60,000 nt of DNA from Bugula neritina. Lineage: Eukaryota; Bryozoa; Gymnolaemata; Cheilostomatida; Bugulidae. Of this stretch, positions 33,864 through 46,791 are shown piece by piece. The position numbers and the translations under genes are program-made. The notes beneath the pieces are model-generated. The model did no database searches and had not been told where the DNA came from. It worked only from the letters and a program-made list of their open reading frames with translations. Numbering within the stretch: position 1 is the stretch's first letter; each line of letters starts with the position of its first letter. Location of the stretch: the NCBI GenBank assembly GCA_964035545.1, contig OZ037765.1, positions 13,574,698 through 13,634,697 of the forward strand, given 5' to 3'.

Positions 33864-36780
33864 GTGATAAATAGTTTTATTGTAACTTTAAGTCTACTTG
33901 GCTTCACAATTCTATATAAATTAAAGTCTTAAATAACTTAATGCATGAAAACTTTATTGCGCTGTAAAACAATCTGATAATAAGGTGTTAGAGAAGCTCT
34001 GAATATCTGTGTGATTTAAAAAATGTATCATTGATTTCAATTAAAACCTAATTTATGTAAAGCAAATATTATATAACGTTTAGTTTTTCCACTGATGCAA
34101 TCAGGATGAAAATTAATTCACTCAAATGAGTGGCTTTTCTGGTGAAGCTCTCAAACTATTCAAGGTAAACATTGTTTTAAAACAGTTTAAATTGCCTAAA
34201 ATTTTAACAAGACTTTGAACTATTACAATGCTTGTCTGCTGTTATTAGTTTGCCTATAATTTGCCCGTTGAATTTTGCATATCTGTGATTGTCCACAGAT
34301 TGAAATAAATTGGTTAGCTTTCATTTATATCGAAAGCATGCATGGTTCACATTTAATTATAAAACGTTTGTGAATACAAAGACTGAAATTTTATTTTCTA
34401 GAAACCGATTGGTTTTTGTTATAACGTGCAAATTTTATGAACATACTTGTATAACTTTTTATTTTTATTCACCAACTTTATACATTTGATGCCTTTTTTT
34501 CAATACACATAAATAACTAACTCTACCATATCTGCACTGCTTTATTATTGCATGGCAGGATATTGTCAGTCATCTAGAATACAAAGGAACTAGAGAGCAG
34601 AAATATGCCCTTTTCTAGCAATAAAATCATATCAGCATTATATTCATCTCAATCTCATTAGTTGTGATGAAATTACTATAGTTTGGACAAGGTTTAATAT
34701 TAATATCATTTTAGTACCAGTTGTCTCATTACAGTTACTCTATAGATCCTAGCAAAGTGAGAATTAATTTAGATCACTGGAGGGACTGACCATCAACAAG
34801 TGCCAGGGTACTGAGGTGGCTCAATATATAGACTGAAGAGAATAATATTCCTAGTAAACATGATATCAGTGACAATAGTTTACTACACGAACAGTTAACA
34901 TATTCTACTACAAATTAAAGAGTCTGAGTAAAGGTACAGTGACTGTAGCATCTAGCCTTCAACATCAAAGCAATAGCTGCTACAGTAGGAGTTGCTCCTT
35001 TAACAATAAAACTGCAAAAAATGACAGACATTGTCCATGAGTTATCACAACAGTATATACAGTATCCTTGTACACTTGGGTGTTTGGAAGAGTCTTTTGA
35101 TATGGATAAGCTGGATGCTGATTGAACTGTTGGTTCCGACGCTAAGGGTTGTGAAGAGCTATGGTGGCACCCCCCCCTCGTGGCTGGCCGCAAAGCCTGG
35201 GGCATTGTACAGGCTGGCCGAGTGCAGCACGAAGAAATGCCATAACATAATTTGGCTATAATACAGCTAATTGACACTGACGCATGGGAGGGGGTAGCAC
35301 AGCATGTCCCAATGGCCATCGCACAACGTAATAAAAAATATTTTGAAAATATTTTTAAATCTGACTTTCAGACGTAGCTGAACAGTAAATCGCTGCCAAT
35401 TAAACTTGTATTATTGTTTAAAAAACACAACAACCCATTCGCAATGAAAACACTAAGCTAGGAAAAAGTTTTAACTATTATTGAAAAGTGGCAAAATATG
35501 AAAAGTTTTTGTGTGACTCAGGAAAATAATTTCCTGTACACACGACTAACATGTTTTGACTAGCAGTGAGTTATAACTAGAATACCTAAAACTTAATTAA
35601 TGGCTTGGCATTTTTAAAAATAATCGCAAGCAGCCCTTGTATTGGCAAAATATCTTATACTAAATGCCCAAATGTTTCTGTAAGAAATAGTTACAAATAA
35701 CTTAAATTTTATTTAAGAAGGTAGTCTTTGCAAATGTTTATTTAAGTTACTGTCAATGTAAGCTTCTATTACTTTGTAGAATGATTAGCCTTATAGTACC
35801 ACAAATGCTTTATATAGCATTTGTTAACAGCCATAGACACAACTGCATGCAATTGCCTTGCACTTTTCTTAGATTATCAAAGTTATCATGATAAGACTAT
35901 CAAGATACACGATAAGCTGTCCGCACAATGTATCTGGTGATGCTATGTTTTTGTCATTATATTTATCCTGTAAATCACCTTGCTGCTAATCTTCAACAGT
36001 CATTATATTCATATATCAATTGAGGGTATATAGTTGGCTAAAAAAATTGTTCATTTTACTCATCTCCAGCTACAGACTTCAGCTACTGAGCGTTGCTGTT
36101 TACTGTAGGCTAAAAATACATTCCCGTGATGCATGCATGCAGCTATGGCATCTACAAAACCTAGATAATGCCATTTGTAAAATTAGTTTTCTTTTTGATG
36201 GCCTTCTCTAGAGCAATGGTGCCATCAAACATTGCTTTTGGTTTTTGAGAAACAGGACTTTATCTGATTTTGATTAGCACAAATTTTCAGATGATAGGTT
36301 TCTCAAGTTTTCAAAAAAGGTTTTCGGCCTTATTGAGTGTGGAATGAGTAGCTTTGTTGAGCTCTCAACTGTATGTTTTATATTTTATAACGTTTTCCTT
36401 ATTATTGAAAGTCTTTAAATGGCTATTTTTTTCTATATTTTTAAGTGAGCATTATTTTTTCAAGCAATTACATGTACTGCATTATTGAGTAGGATATATT
36501 TTATTTTTTTAAATGAAATTATAATAGTGTTTACAATGTCTACCTTTATACATATTATGCCCATTATATTCTATGTTATAAGAATATATTTTATGAACCA
36601 TAGAGAGGCTGCAAGAATGACTTCTTTATTTATATTATTTGAGTAAAAGCTGTTTATGTATAGGCCCTACAGGAATAAAGTGTGTAGAATAATAAATAGC
36701 ATTTATGGCAAATATATTATGAAAATATGTAAATTATAATTGTAAAAAGAATGTTTATCTATTTGCAAGCAAGAGATGTT
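33864..36780. repeat. Segmental-duplication block, first copy
   Basis: Long non-coding stretch repeated at about 43,848-46,450 and, in part, at about 53,002-53,780, in the same orientation. Relative to the 44.75-kb copy it contains an extra ~335 bp (about 34,766-35,102). I see no transposon ends and no supported exon apart from the uncertain open frame listed separately. Confidence 0.7.
34915..35319 (-). other. Uncertain 134-codon open frame
   Basis: A minus-strand open frame rich in Cys, Ser, Ala and Pro (CCATPSH, ALRPATRGGCHHS, YCCDNSW). It lies in locally GC-richer DNA than its surroundings. The copy at about 44,750-44,970 keeps only part of it, with indels, so coding conservation is not supported. 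It could be a transposon fragment. I do not recognise any family. Confidence 0.2.
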
Positions 36781-37117
36781 AATAAGTATAGGAAATGAAT
36801 GAAAAGCAGTAATTGAATTGAAGGTGTGCCATTATATTTAATAAAATAATATAACTATAAGAAGCACTTTTTACATAATCTAACAGAATGTGCATTATAT
36901 CTTGATAAACACAGTTTATACATCAACTATTATTCCAACCATTAACTGTTCCTTAAATAGTAAATAAATTCAATACAATACATACAATAACTATAATAGT
37001 GTATAACATTGTTCTCTAGCATTTTTAAATAATATTCCTGATATATTACATAAACTAAACAGGCAATATTTAACAGCTGATAAAAAATAGAAATCTGATC
37101 TCAGTTTTATTGTTTTT

Positions 37118-39247
37118 TTAGTTTTCTGCTGGTCTGAAACAGACTGTGAATAAGCTTCTAATATTTGTAACTTTCTCAATGATAGCATTTCTTATTCTTT
37201 TCCTTAAACAATGTGTAGTCATATCTTCTACTTGTGGATAATCAACTGTTATGACCTTCTCCTTTACTGGACTGAGTGTTTGAGTAATCAATGCCTTGCT
37301 CTCATTATCTAAAGAAAAATTTTAGCAAGTCATGTATGCAACTGCGATATAATATACCAGTCAAATATGATGACATTGTTTTTATGTCATAAGGTAATAC
37401 CTATACAAAGTTAAGCAGTACAACATAATTTTTAAATTTGGTACAGTTATATAAAACAGCTCTAGAATGGACAAGATATTTTTGATACACCCACACACCC
37501 ACAGCACGCACAGTAGCATGTTGCTTCTAGTTGATGAGATAACTCTCAACACAGGAAGCTGGGAACTAAATCAGTCTTTTATATTTATATTATAACCAAA
37601 ATACAATTGATTTGAGAACGTTCTAATACAAGATTTAATAAAGGGTTTACAGAATATCACTTACCAACTTTAGAGTCAAACTCTGATGCAAACTTTGAGT
37701 TGATGACATTGTTGTTGTTATTCCCTCGGGTATGGTGATTGGTTGATGGGACAGACAGACCTTCGAAGTCAGCTATGTTGGCAATGTCAGAGTTATTATT
37801 GTTGACACCTACACAAATATACACATACATTTATATCATGAAGGTTAAGAATATTTCATGGTAACAAATCTACTCTGAAACAATATTTTGATATAATAAA
37901 CACTTGAACATTTTTACTGTTATAATAAGAAACCAACAAAGCAAATATTATTTTTATATTTTTGTATTCACCAATGCTGCTATAAGTTGTCTCCTCTGCT
38001 ACAATTGTTATGTCTGACTCTGAATCAAAGTCTCTCAAATCTCCCACATCTACAGCAACATAGTTGATACCATCTGCTATTATGGTCATGTCATCATCAT
38101 CATGTTGTGTGTCAAAGCTCAGATTTTCATATTGACTTTCTCTGTAAGAAAAATCGTTGTGAAATTATTTTATACATGATATAAATTTTATTATTTAACA
38201 TAGTGATATTAATTTCTTGAATATAATATATGATAAGTATGCAGATATTGGTAATGGTATCATATGTAATGTATACATTTACGATGACAGAGTGTATCAA
38301 CAAGTGATATCATTGAGACTGACATTATGTAATGCAGAAAGCTTTCTCTAACATACTCAGTATTTTAAATATTTCTAATAAAGCCAATGTTTTGCTGTTG
38401 GTTCTTTGAAACACTTATATTCAACATAAATTTGTTGTTCAATTTACAAATTGATCACATATTATACTCTCTACTCTGGATTATCACTATTACTAGATGG
38501 AGAGGTATTGATATACTGGAAATGTGTAACTTACAGAAAAATTGACAGAATCCCGCTATCTGCTGATGTTGAAGTTAACGCACAGCTAGAAACATGACAA
38601 CCACAATTAGAATCCATCATCTCAAGTAGATATTAGATTTAGTGAATATATTTTGCAGTTTCTGATATGAAGTTTGCAGTAACAGCTTTCTCAATCGCAA
38701 GTTGTAACAACAATGGCCGAAGACATTGCGTCAAAAGTTGATTGTTGGATGTTATGTAGAAATTCAAATAGTTTAGCAAATTCTATAGTGTGTACTGGAG
38801 TTATCCTACTTGATTAATAACCCGGTGCTGCCAGAGTCAAATGCCTTGAGTTCATTTAAATATCTATGTGAAATTGTCTCTCAGTTTCATAAAATGCACT
38901 CTATATTATAATCAATATATATGTTGTAACACGATTTTTAACTTTTTGAATTTTGTAGAATGTGAGATAATTGTAGAATGATAATATGAATTATTACGTA
39001 CACTTTAGGAGAGAACCCTCTATTCAGAAGGGTATTCCTAGTCAACAACCAGCTTGAGTCATGCATCATTCTTACTGTAACAAAGGCCAGCTGACTAGCA
39101 GGTCAAGTCTCTTACCCACCAAACTAAACATAATGTACTGATGGCAACTCTACAAGGGAACGTTGCTGTGCACCATTAATACATTTTTGTCTACACTGAC
39201 TCACCCTAGAGTAGAAATGAGCAAATCCAACACTGTAATAACTATGA
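37118..39247 (-). pseudogene. Novel secreted protein family, copy B (no exon 1)
   Basis: Exons 2-7 correspond one to one with copy A: 39205-39247, 38810-38863, 38535-38585, 37972-38141, 37665-37808 and 37118-37308. Each has the same length and phase, canonical splice sites and no stop before the terminal TAA. The signal-peptide exon is missing: homology to copy A stops at the GTGC microsatellite (39,641-39,735), and unrelated DNA with a LINE follows. Without another first exon it should not make a secreted protein. It could be a 5'-truncated pseudogene still too young to have gained stops, or it could use an unidentified new first exon. Exon 3 ends ATCAA before GTAGGA instead of ATCAG before GTAGAA. 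Confidence 0.6.
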
Positions 39248-39640
39248 CTGAACATAATTTACAACTCCTGTGTGACACCATGCATTGTATAGACTACATA
39301 ATATTTTAGACTGTCAGTAAATCACTATAATTATTACTCATATCAGTAACAGATCTGTTATTTATACAAGTTTGTTATTACTCAACATGTTTTATATGAA
39401 ATATAACATGAAAATATAATTTCAGCCTTGAAATTTGTGTTGCAGCATTTTGCAGAACTGATCGAGGTTATGAAATTTACTTTTATGCCAAGTAGTTTAC
39501 AAAAGATAGTCAAACAGAGCACATGAATTCTCAAAATTCATAGGTTGACTCCAAAAATTCACTTCTCTTCTTTAAACAAAAAGTAAAGTTTTATGCCTCT
39601 ACTAACTGCATATAAAGAACTCGCGTGTTGAACTATATTC

Positions 39641-39653
39641 ATACATGTGTGCA

Positions 39654-39735
<82 letters not shown>
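39641..39735. repeat. GTGC/GT microsatellite, copy B
   Basis: GTGC units followed by a long pure GT run. It marks the point where copy B loses similarity to copies A and C. Confidence 0.95.
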
Positions 39736-39738
<3 letters not shown>

Positions 39739-40304
39739 TTGACTGGGCAGTGCAGGATTATTTACAATTGGGGAATTTATTCATCTTTAATGAGTTGATA
39801 GCCAGTCTTTAACAGCTGTTCTTAGTCACATTATGAAATAAATCTTAGATAAAATTTAGTATTTGATAGATTAGCAAGATTGTTCAAGCAGTTATAAAAT
39901 ACCAGCATTACAAATGAAAATTGAGTTATATAGCCCACATGATTTCTACGGTTCTCCAATTATAACTGTTCATCACTTTTATAATTATTTCTTAGTTGAC
40001 AATAATTTCATTTGGTATTCTGAAAACAGCTGTTACTGTTGCCTGGGTTATTTCTGCTTGTCACAATTACAACCAGTTCATAAATTGTAGCCAACTCTAT
40101 AATAATCTGATTGTTAATTGCAGTCAGATGTGGGAACTTGAGAATTGTCTTCTCTTGATGTCTTCAATGTTTGCAAAATCTGGACAGGTCATCCTTGTTA
40201 ATTGATCAGTAAGTAAAGACAACCACAGAAAGTTGTATAGAGGCAACTTTATCACTGGCATATAGTAAAGTCTTCTATATACAATGAAAGACACACTTAG
40301 AGAT
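39736..40304. other. Unique insert left of the second LINE
   Basis: Sequence with no counterpart in the other duplication copies. One plus-strand frame (39996-40205) encodes a Cys/Asn-rich 69-residue stretch (TVAWVISACHNYNQFINCSQ), but I see no splice structure or family match. Confidence 0.35.
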
Positions 40305-42779
40305 CATCTCATCTCATCTCATCTCATCTAATAAATCTCACTCGGAGCGCTTTGGCTCCTTTATCGAGATGCAGTGGTGTATGAACAATTGTTTAGATTA
40401 TAAGTAGTAAGGAAGAAAACCATTTTGTCTACAAGATAAGAATATAGTTAATTATGCTTTGATTCAAAGCTCCAATAGCTAGCTACTGCCAGAAAAGAAG
40501 AAAAAAAAAGAAAAAAAAAAGTAAATAAATAAATAAATATACACCGCACAGTTTCAGATGATATAAAGCAGAGTCGGTGTTAAGTGCTTATAATCAGTTA
40601 GGCAAGCAGCTAGAATCATTAGAAAAGTTTATGGATGCGATGTTTATATGAATGTTTGACAGTTTTGGTATTGATATTGCCCTTAATAGCACCATGTCTG
40701 GTATTGTGAGACTCTGCAAAATGAAGGGAGAACCAGTCTTGGTCTATAGCGGCACTACCAGAAAGCATACGAAAGTACATTTTTTGGTCTGCATTGTCAC
40801 GTCTTTGTGCAAGGCTATCCCAATTAGAATTTGTCATGAGCTCAGTTATATGATCTCGTTTTCTCTTACAGAATGTCCACCTGAAGGCTTTTCTATTTAT
40901 ACCTTCTATGATGTTGATGTTTTTCAATTTAAATGGAGACCAGGTGTGGGTCGCAAATTCTAGTATAGGGCGACAGACTGTTTTATAAGCTATGGCTCTG
41001 GTTTTACTTTTAGCCTTTTTTAGACAGCGCATCAGCATGTGTAATAATTTATTAGCTTTTGAGCAAATGTTTATTATATGTTGATCGAATGACAGTTTAT
41101 TATCAATCGTGACACCAAGGTATAATACTTTGTCAACACATTGTAAGGGGTCATTATTCATGCTGTATTGAGACACTAGAGGATTTACAGTGGAGCGTTG
41201 AATTGTCATATGCTCACATTTATTTATATTGAACTTCATCTGAGAACTGTCTGCCGAAGTTATAAGATGGTCTAAGTCATTCTGAAATAAACTAGAATCA
41301 GCAGGTGTTGTGATTGGTTTGTACAACAAGGAATCATCTGCATATAGTTTAAGCTTGCTGTTAGCTACCGCAGAGTGCATGTCATTTATGTACACATTAA
41401 ATAACAATGGTCCTAATACACTGCCTTGGGGCACTCCTGAGGTCACATGTCTAGTGGCCAATTTGACGTTGTTGACACAGACTGAAAGAAGACGGTTCTG
41501 AAGCCATGAAAAAATCCATTTGACAGTTTTATCAGCTATTCCGATATTTAGCAGTTTAACCTGTAGTTTATGGTGCGACACAACGTCAAAGGCCTTTGAA
41601 AAATCCAAGACAGCGAGATCAACCGGTATCATTTTGTCGAAAAAATCTATAAATTCACTCACGGTATTCAACAACTGAGTATCGCAGCCATGATTTGTCC
41701 TGAAACCATGTTGGTGTGGGTAAAACAGGTCATTTGATTCGAGGAAACAGTTGATATTATGTGATACGATATGCTCGAAGATTTTGGATATGATAGAAGT
41801 GAGTGATATTGGCCTGTAATTCAGCGGGTCTGTACGACTTCCTTTCTTGAAGATCGGTACAATGTTTGCTGTTTTCCACTCTTGTGGTGTCTGAGATGTA
41901 TCGTAAAAGTACTGAAAAACCTTTGTCAGGGGCTCATATATATAATGTGCAAGATATTTTAGAAGTGCAGGAGAAAGCTCATCTGGGCCAGCACCTTTTC
42001 GTGGATCGAGTTTGGTGAGCTGTGTTAGGACTCCCCGAGGATCAAATTGTATAGGAGATGATATAGTTTGAGGTGGAATGCAGGGAGGGATATTACCATC
42101 ATCAATAGAAAACGCAGAAGCAAAGGAGTCCGCAAAAGATTCAGCTATAGCAGTATTGTTGTTAGGGAGATGTTGTCTAGTTGGCGTACAGTATTTGAGC
42201 TGCCCTTTTTACTTGCTATGAACGATAAAGAGGTTTTGAATCACCCTGCTCTAATGTATTGCATATGTGTTTGTTTATATAATTATTATAGTCCCTATTA
42301 CACAATTTCTTGCAGTACCGGGACTGGGTGGCATGTTTTAAAATGTTGTGCGGGGTGCGATCGTTAAGGCAAGCTAGGTGGAGGTGTTTTCTTTTTCTGA
42401 TCTCCCTTTTAGTTTCTTGGGATATCCAGAGTTCTGATTTTTTTTTTCTAAATTTGTATGGGATATTGGAATGTGCTACCTGAAGTATTCCAGATTTGAG
42501 ATTATGCCATAACTGTTCAGCGCTACATTTCTTAGAGATATCTGAGGTGATTTTACAATGTAGGGAGTAACAGTCCACGGTGATGTTCGTTATGTCTGCC
42601 TTTTCAAACTGCCAATATGGTTTTGGTTTGGTTAAGGATGCTGTCCTTCTAATAACATTATCCGCCAACACATTGAAATTGATAATAAAATGGTCAGAGC
42701 AGGATGACTCAACTCGGGGGTTAGTGGTAGTTACATTTGTAACAACTAGATCAAGCGTATTACCTTTGTCGTGAGTGGG
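40305..42779 (-). mobile_element. Second 5'-truncated LINE with AGATG-repeat tail
   Basis: On the minus strand the element starts within the endonuclease domain at about 42,779. It runs through the reverse transcriptase and ends in five tandem AGATG units (plus strand CATCT, 40305-40329), a microsatellite-type tail used by several LINE clades in place of poly(A). Just before the tail is an AGCCAAAGCGCTCC stretch that can form a short stem, as in some LINE 3' ends. Host-like duplicated sequence resumes at about 42,780 (ACAATCTCTGAAG, also present at 43,765). Confidence 0.85.
40619..42776 (-). pseudogene. LINE ORF2 (endonuclease end plus RT), frameshifted
   Basis: Reading from 42,776 down, the frame first gives the C-terminal end of the apurinic-like endonuclease (THDKGNTLDLVV, then SDHF with the family's conserved SDH). 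A linker follows to a stop at about 42,216. The next part is recovered only by two frame changes between about 42,216 and 42,130. From there the frame is open to 40,619 and contains KGAGPDELSP, NYRPISLTSIISKIFEHIV, HGFRTNHGCDTQ, VLDFSKAFDVVSH, SGVPQGSVLGPLL and the YADD catalytic box. The intact RT core with a broken upstream part points to an inactive copy of moderate age. It is a different family from the element at 12.5 kb, judging from sequence and tail. Confidence 0.88.
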
Positions 42780-43760
42780 ACAATCTCTGAAGTTTTTAGA
42801 AAATTAAAGTTAGTAAAAAGGTGGTATATTTATGTGTATACTGATTCTAAAAAATAGTATTTGTCATGAATAGTTTCATTGTAACTTTAAGTCTACTTGG
42901 CTTCACAATTCTATATAAATTGATTTCAAATACATTAGTTAGTTTATTGTTTATACTAGATAATATATTAAGTTATACAGTGACCACAAATTCTGAAATC
43001 TTCAGTAAAACAAGGTTAATCAGTTGATAATATTTTATTAGCCCAACAATTAGGTAAGGAGTGATGTGAGTTTTATGATCAGTAGTTATCTTAACTTTAG
43101 TTATAGCAGCTGCAACTTGTAGCAAAGAAATAATAGTGTTTGTACCCTCTTCTATTACAATAACTGCTGCACTTGCTCGGTCTTTAGGTTAATCGCCATC
43201 TCTCTGTCATCACAGCTAAGCAACAATTTGATGAATGATTAACAATTTCATTGTTTATTTTGCAAGCATAAAATCTTGCTTTTATACCAAAGAAATCTAA
43301 AAGGAATGCTGATAATAATTTTGTGTAAACATGCAAACACACAAACAGAATTGATTTTTGGTAAGTATTAGAACGTACAATTTGTTCACACCAAAATTAG
43401 TCTGTTTTCATTTTGACTATATTTAAGAAATAAGATGTCACCACTACAATATATAATTTCACTCTTCGTTTCTGAAACTTTAGTTTATACATAAATAAAT
43501 CAAATTTTCTTCACCTTCTTCACCATATATTAAGATATAAGCGGATATACAAAACTGTACCTGAATAAAGGTAAAAAGAATTATACATTTTGCTGCTGCT
43601 AATACAACACAATGCATTGGTCTGCAGATAAACCAAAGTATCTTGTGTAAATGAAATTTATGAAAAATTTTCTCAGTGGTCTAAAAATATTGCAATGGCT
43701 CATGAGGCAGGCTTATTAGACAAGCAGAGAATTGATAATCAGTTTTTAATTACATACATA
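42780..43760. repeat. Shuffled fragments of the duplicated block
   Basis: 42,780-42,925 repeats sequence found at 43,765-43,910. 43,255-43,325 repeats the segment that follows the microsatellite in copies A and C (CAAGCATAAAATCTTG). 43,325-43,760 recurs at about 52,475-52,910. The pieces appear in an order different from copy A, so this is a rearranged part of the duplication. Confidence 0.6.
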
Positions 43761-43764
43761 CTGG

Positions 43765-46450
43765 ACAATCTCTGAAGTTTTTAGAAAATTAAAGTTAGTA
43801 AAAAGGTGGTATATTTATGTGTATACTGATTCTAAAAAATAGTATTGCGATGAATAGTTTTATTGTAACTTTAAGTCTACTTGGCTTCACAATTCTATAT
43901 AAATTGAAGTCTTAAATAACTTAATGCCTGAAAACTTTATTGCGCTGTAAAACAATCTGATAATAAGGTGTTAGAGAAGCTCTGAATATCTGTGTGATTT
44001 TAAAATGTATCATTGATTTTAATTAAAACCTAATTTATGTAAAACAGATATTATATAATATTTAGTTTTTCCACTGATGCAATCAGGATGAAAATTCATT
44101 CACTCAAATGAGTGGCTTTTCTGGTGAAGCTCTCAAACTATTCAAGGTAAACATTGTTTTAAAACAGTTTAAATTGCCTAAAATTTTAACAAGACTTTGA
44201 ACTATTAGAATGCTTGTCTGCTGTTATTAGTTTGCCTATAATTTGCCCGTTGAATTTTGCATATCTGTGATTGTCAACAGATTGAAATAAATTGGTTAGC
44301 TTTCATTTATATTGAAAGCATGCATGGTTCACATTTAGTTACAAAACGTTTGTGAATACAAAGACTGAAATTTTATTTCTAGAAACCGTTAGGTTTTTGT
44401 TATAATTTGCAAATTTTATGAACATACTTGTATATCTTTTTATTTTTATTCACCAACTTTATACATTTGATGCCTTTTTCAATACACATAAATAACTAAG
44501 TCTACCATATCTGCACTGCTTTATTATTACATGGCAGGATGTTGTCAGTCATCTAAAATACAAAGGAACTAGAGAGCAGAAATGCGCCCTTTTCTAGCAA
44601 TAGAATCATATCAGCATTATATTCATCTCAATCTCATTAGTTGTGATGAAATTACTATAGTTTGGAAAAGGTTTAGTATTAATATCATTTTAGTACCAGT
44701 TGTCTCATTACAGTTACTCTATAGATCCTAGCAAAGTGAGAATTAATGGATAAGCTAGATGTTGATTTAACCGTTGGTTCTGGTGCTATAGGGGTTGTGA
44801 GGAGCTATCGTGGCACCCCCCTCGTGGCTGGCCGCAAAGCCTGGAGCATTGTACAGACTGGCTGAGTGCAGCACTAAGAAATGCCATAACATAATTTGGC
44901 TATAATACAGCTAATTGACACTGACGCATGGGAGGGGGTAGCACAGCATGTCCCAACGGCCATCACACAATGTAATAAAAAATATTTTAAAAGAATTTTA
45001 AAATCTGACTTTCAGATGTAGCTGAACAGTAAATCACTGCCAATTAAGCTTGTTTTACTGTTTAAAAAACACAACAACCCATTCACAATGAAAACACTAA
45101 GCTAGGAAAAAGTTTTAACTATTATCGAAAAGTAGCAAAATATGAAAAGTTTTTGTGTGACTCAGGAAAATAATTTTCTGTACACACGACTAACATGTTT
45201 TGACTAGCAGTGAGTTATAACTAGCATATCTAAAACTTAATTGTTGTTCTCAATAAATATCACCCTGTCCTCGTTGATGACATTTTTTAAAATAATCGCA
45301 AGCAGCCCTTGTATTGGCAAAATATCGTAGACTGAAAGCCCAAATATTTCTGTAAGAAATAGTTACAAAAACTTAAATTTCATTTAAGAAGGTAGTCTTT
45401 GCAAATGTTTATTTAAGTTGAAGTCAGTGTAAGTTACTATTACTTTGTAGAATGATTAGCCTTATAGTACCATAAATGCTTTATATACCTAGCATAAAGT
45501 TAACAGCCATAGACCCAACTGCATGCAATTGGCTTGCACTTTTCTTAGATTATCAAAGTTATCATGATAAGACTATCAAAATATACGATAAGCTATCCGC
45601 ACAATGCATCTGGTGATGCTATGTTTTTGCCATTATATTTATCCTGTGAATCACCTTGCTGCTAATCTTCAACAGTCATTATATTCATATATCAATTGAG
45701 GGTATATAGTTGGCTAAAAAAATTGTTCATTTTACTCATCTCCAGTTACAGACTTCAGCCACTGAGCGTTGCTGTTTATTGTAGGCTAAAAATACATTCC
45801 CATGATGCATGCAGCTATGGCATCTACAAAACCTAGGTAATGCCATTTGTAAAATTAGTATTCTTTTTGGTGGCCTTCTCTAGAGCAATGGTGCCATCAA
45901 ACATTGCTTCTGGTTTCTGAGAAACAGGACTTTATCTGATTTTGATTAGCACAAATCTTCAGATGTTAGGTTTCTCAAGTTTTCAAAAAAGGTTTTCGGC
46001 CTTACTGAGTGTGAAATGAGTAGCTTTGTTGAGTTCTCAACTGTATGTTTTATATTTTATTACATTTTCCTTATTATTGAAAGTCTTTTAAATGGCTAAT
46101 TTTTTTAAATATTTTTAAGTGAGCATTATTTTTTCCAGCAAACACATGTACTGCATTACTGAGTGAGATATATTTTATTGTTTAAATGAAATTATAATTG
46201 TCTTCACAATGTCTACCTTTATACATATTATGCCCATTATATTCTATGTTATAAGAATATATTTTATGAACCATAGAGAGGCTGCAAGAATGACTTCTTT
46301 ATTTATATTATTTGAGTAAAAGCTGTTTATGTATAGGCCCTACAGGAATAAAGTGTGTAGAATAATAAATAGCATTTATGGCAAATATATTATGAAAATA
46401 TGTAAATTATAATTGTAAAAAGAATGTTTATCTATTTGCAAGCAAGAGAT
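43765..46450. repeat. Segmental-duplication block, second copy
   Basis: Collinear with 33,864-36,780 apart from the missing ~335 bp near 44,750. Non-coding as far as I can see. Confidence 0.7.
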
Positions 46451-46791
46451 GTTAATAAGTATAGGAGATGAATGAGAAGCAGTAATTGAATTGAAGATGT
46501 GTCATTATATTGATTAAAATAATATAACTATAAAGAGCACTTTTTACATAATCTAACAGAATATGGATTATATCTTGATAAACACAGTTTATACATCAAC
46601 TATTATTCCAACCATCAACTGTTCTTTAAATAGTAAATAAATTCAATACAATACATACAATAACTATAATAGTATATAACATTGTTCTCTATAGCATTTT
46701 TAAATAATGCATGATCCTGATATATAACATAAACTAAACAGATAACATTTAGCAAATGATAATAGAAATCTGATCTTAGTTTTATTGTTTT

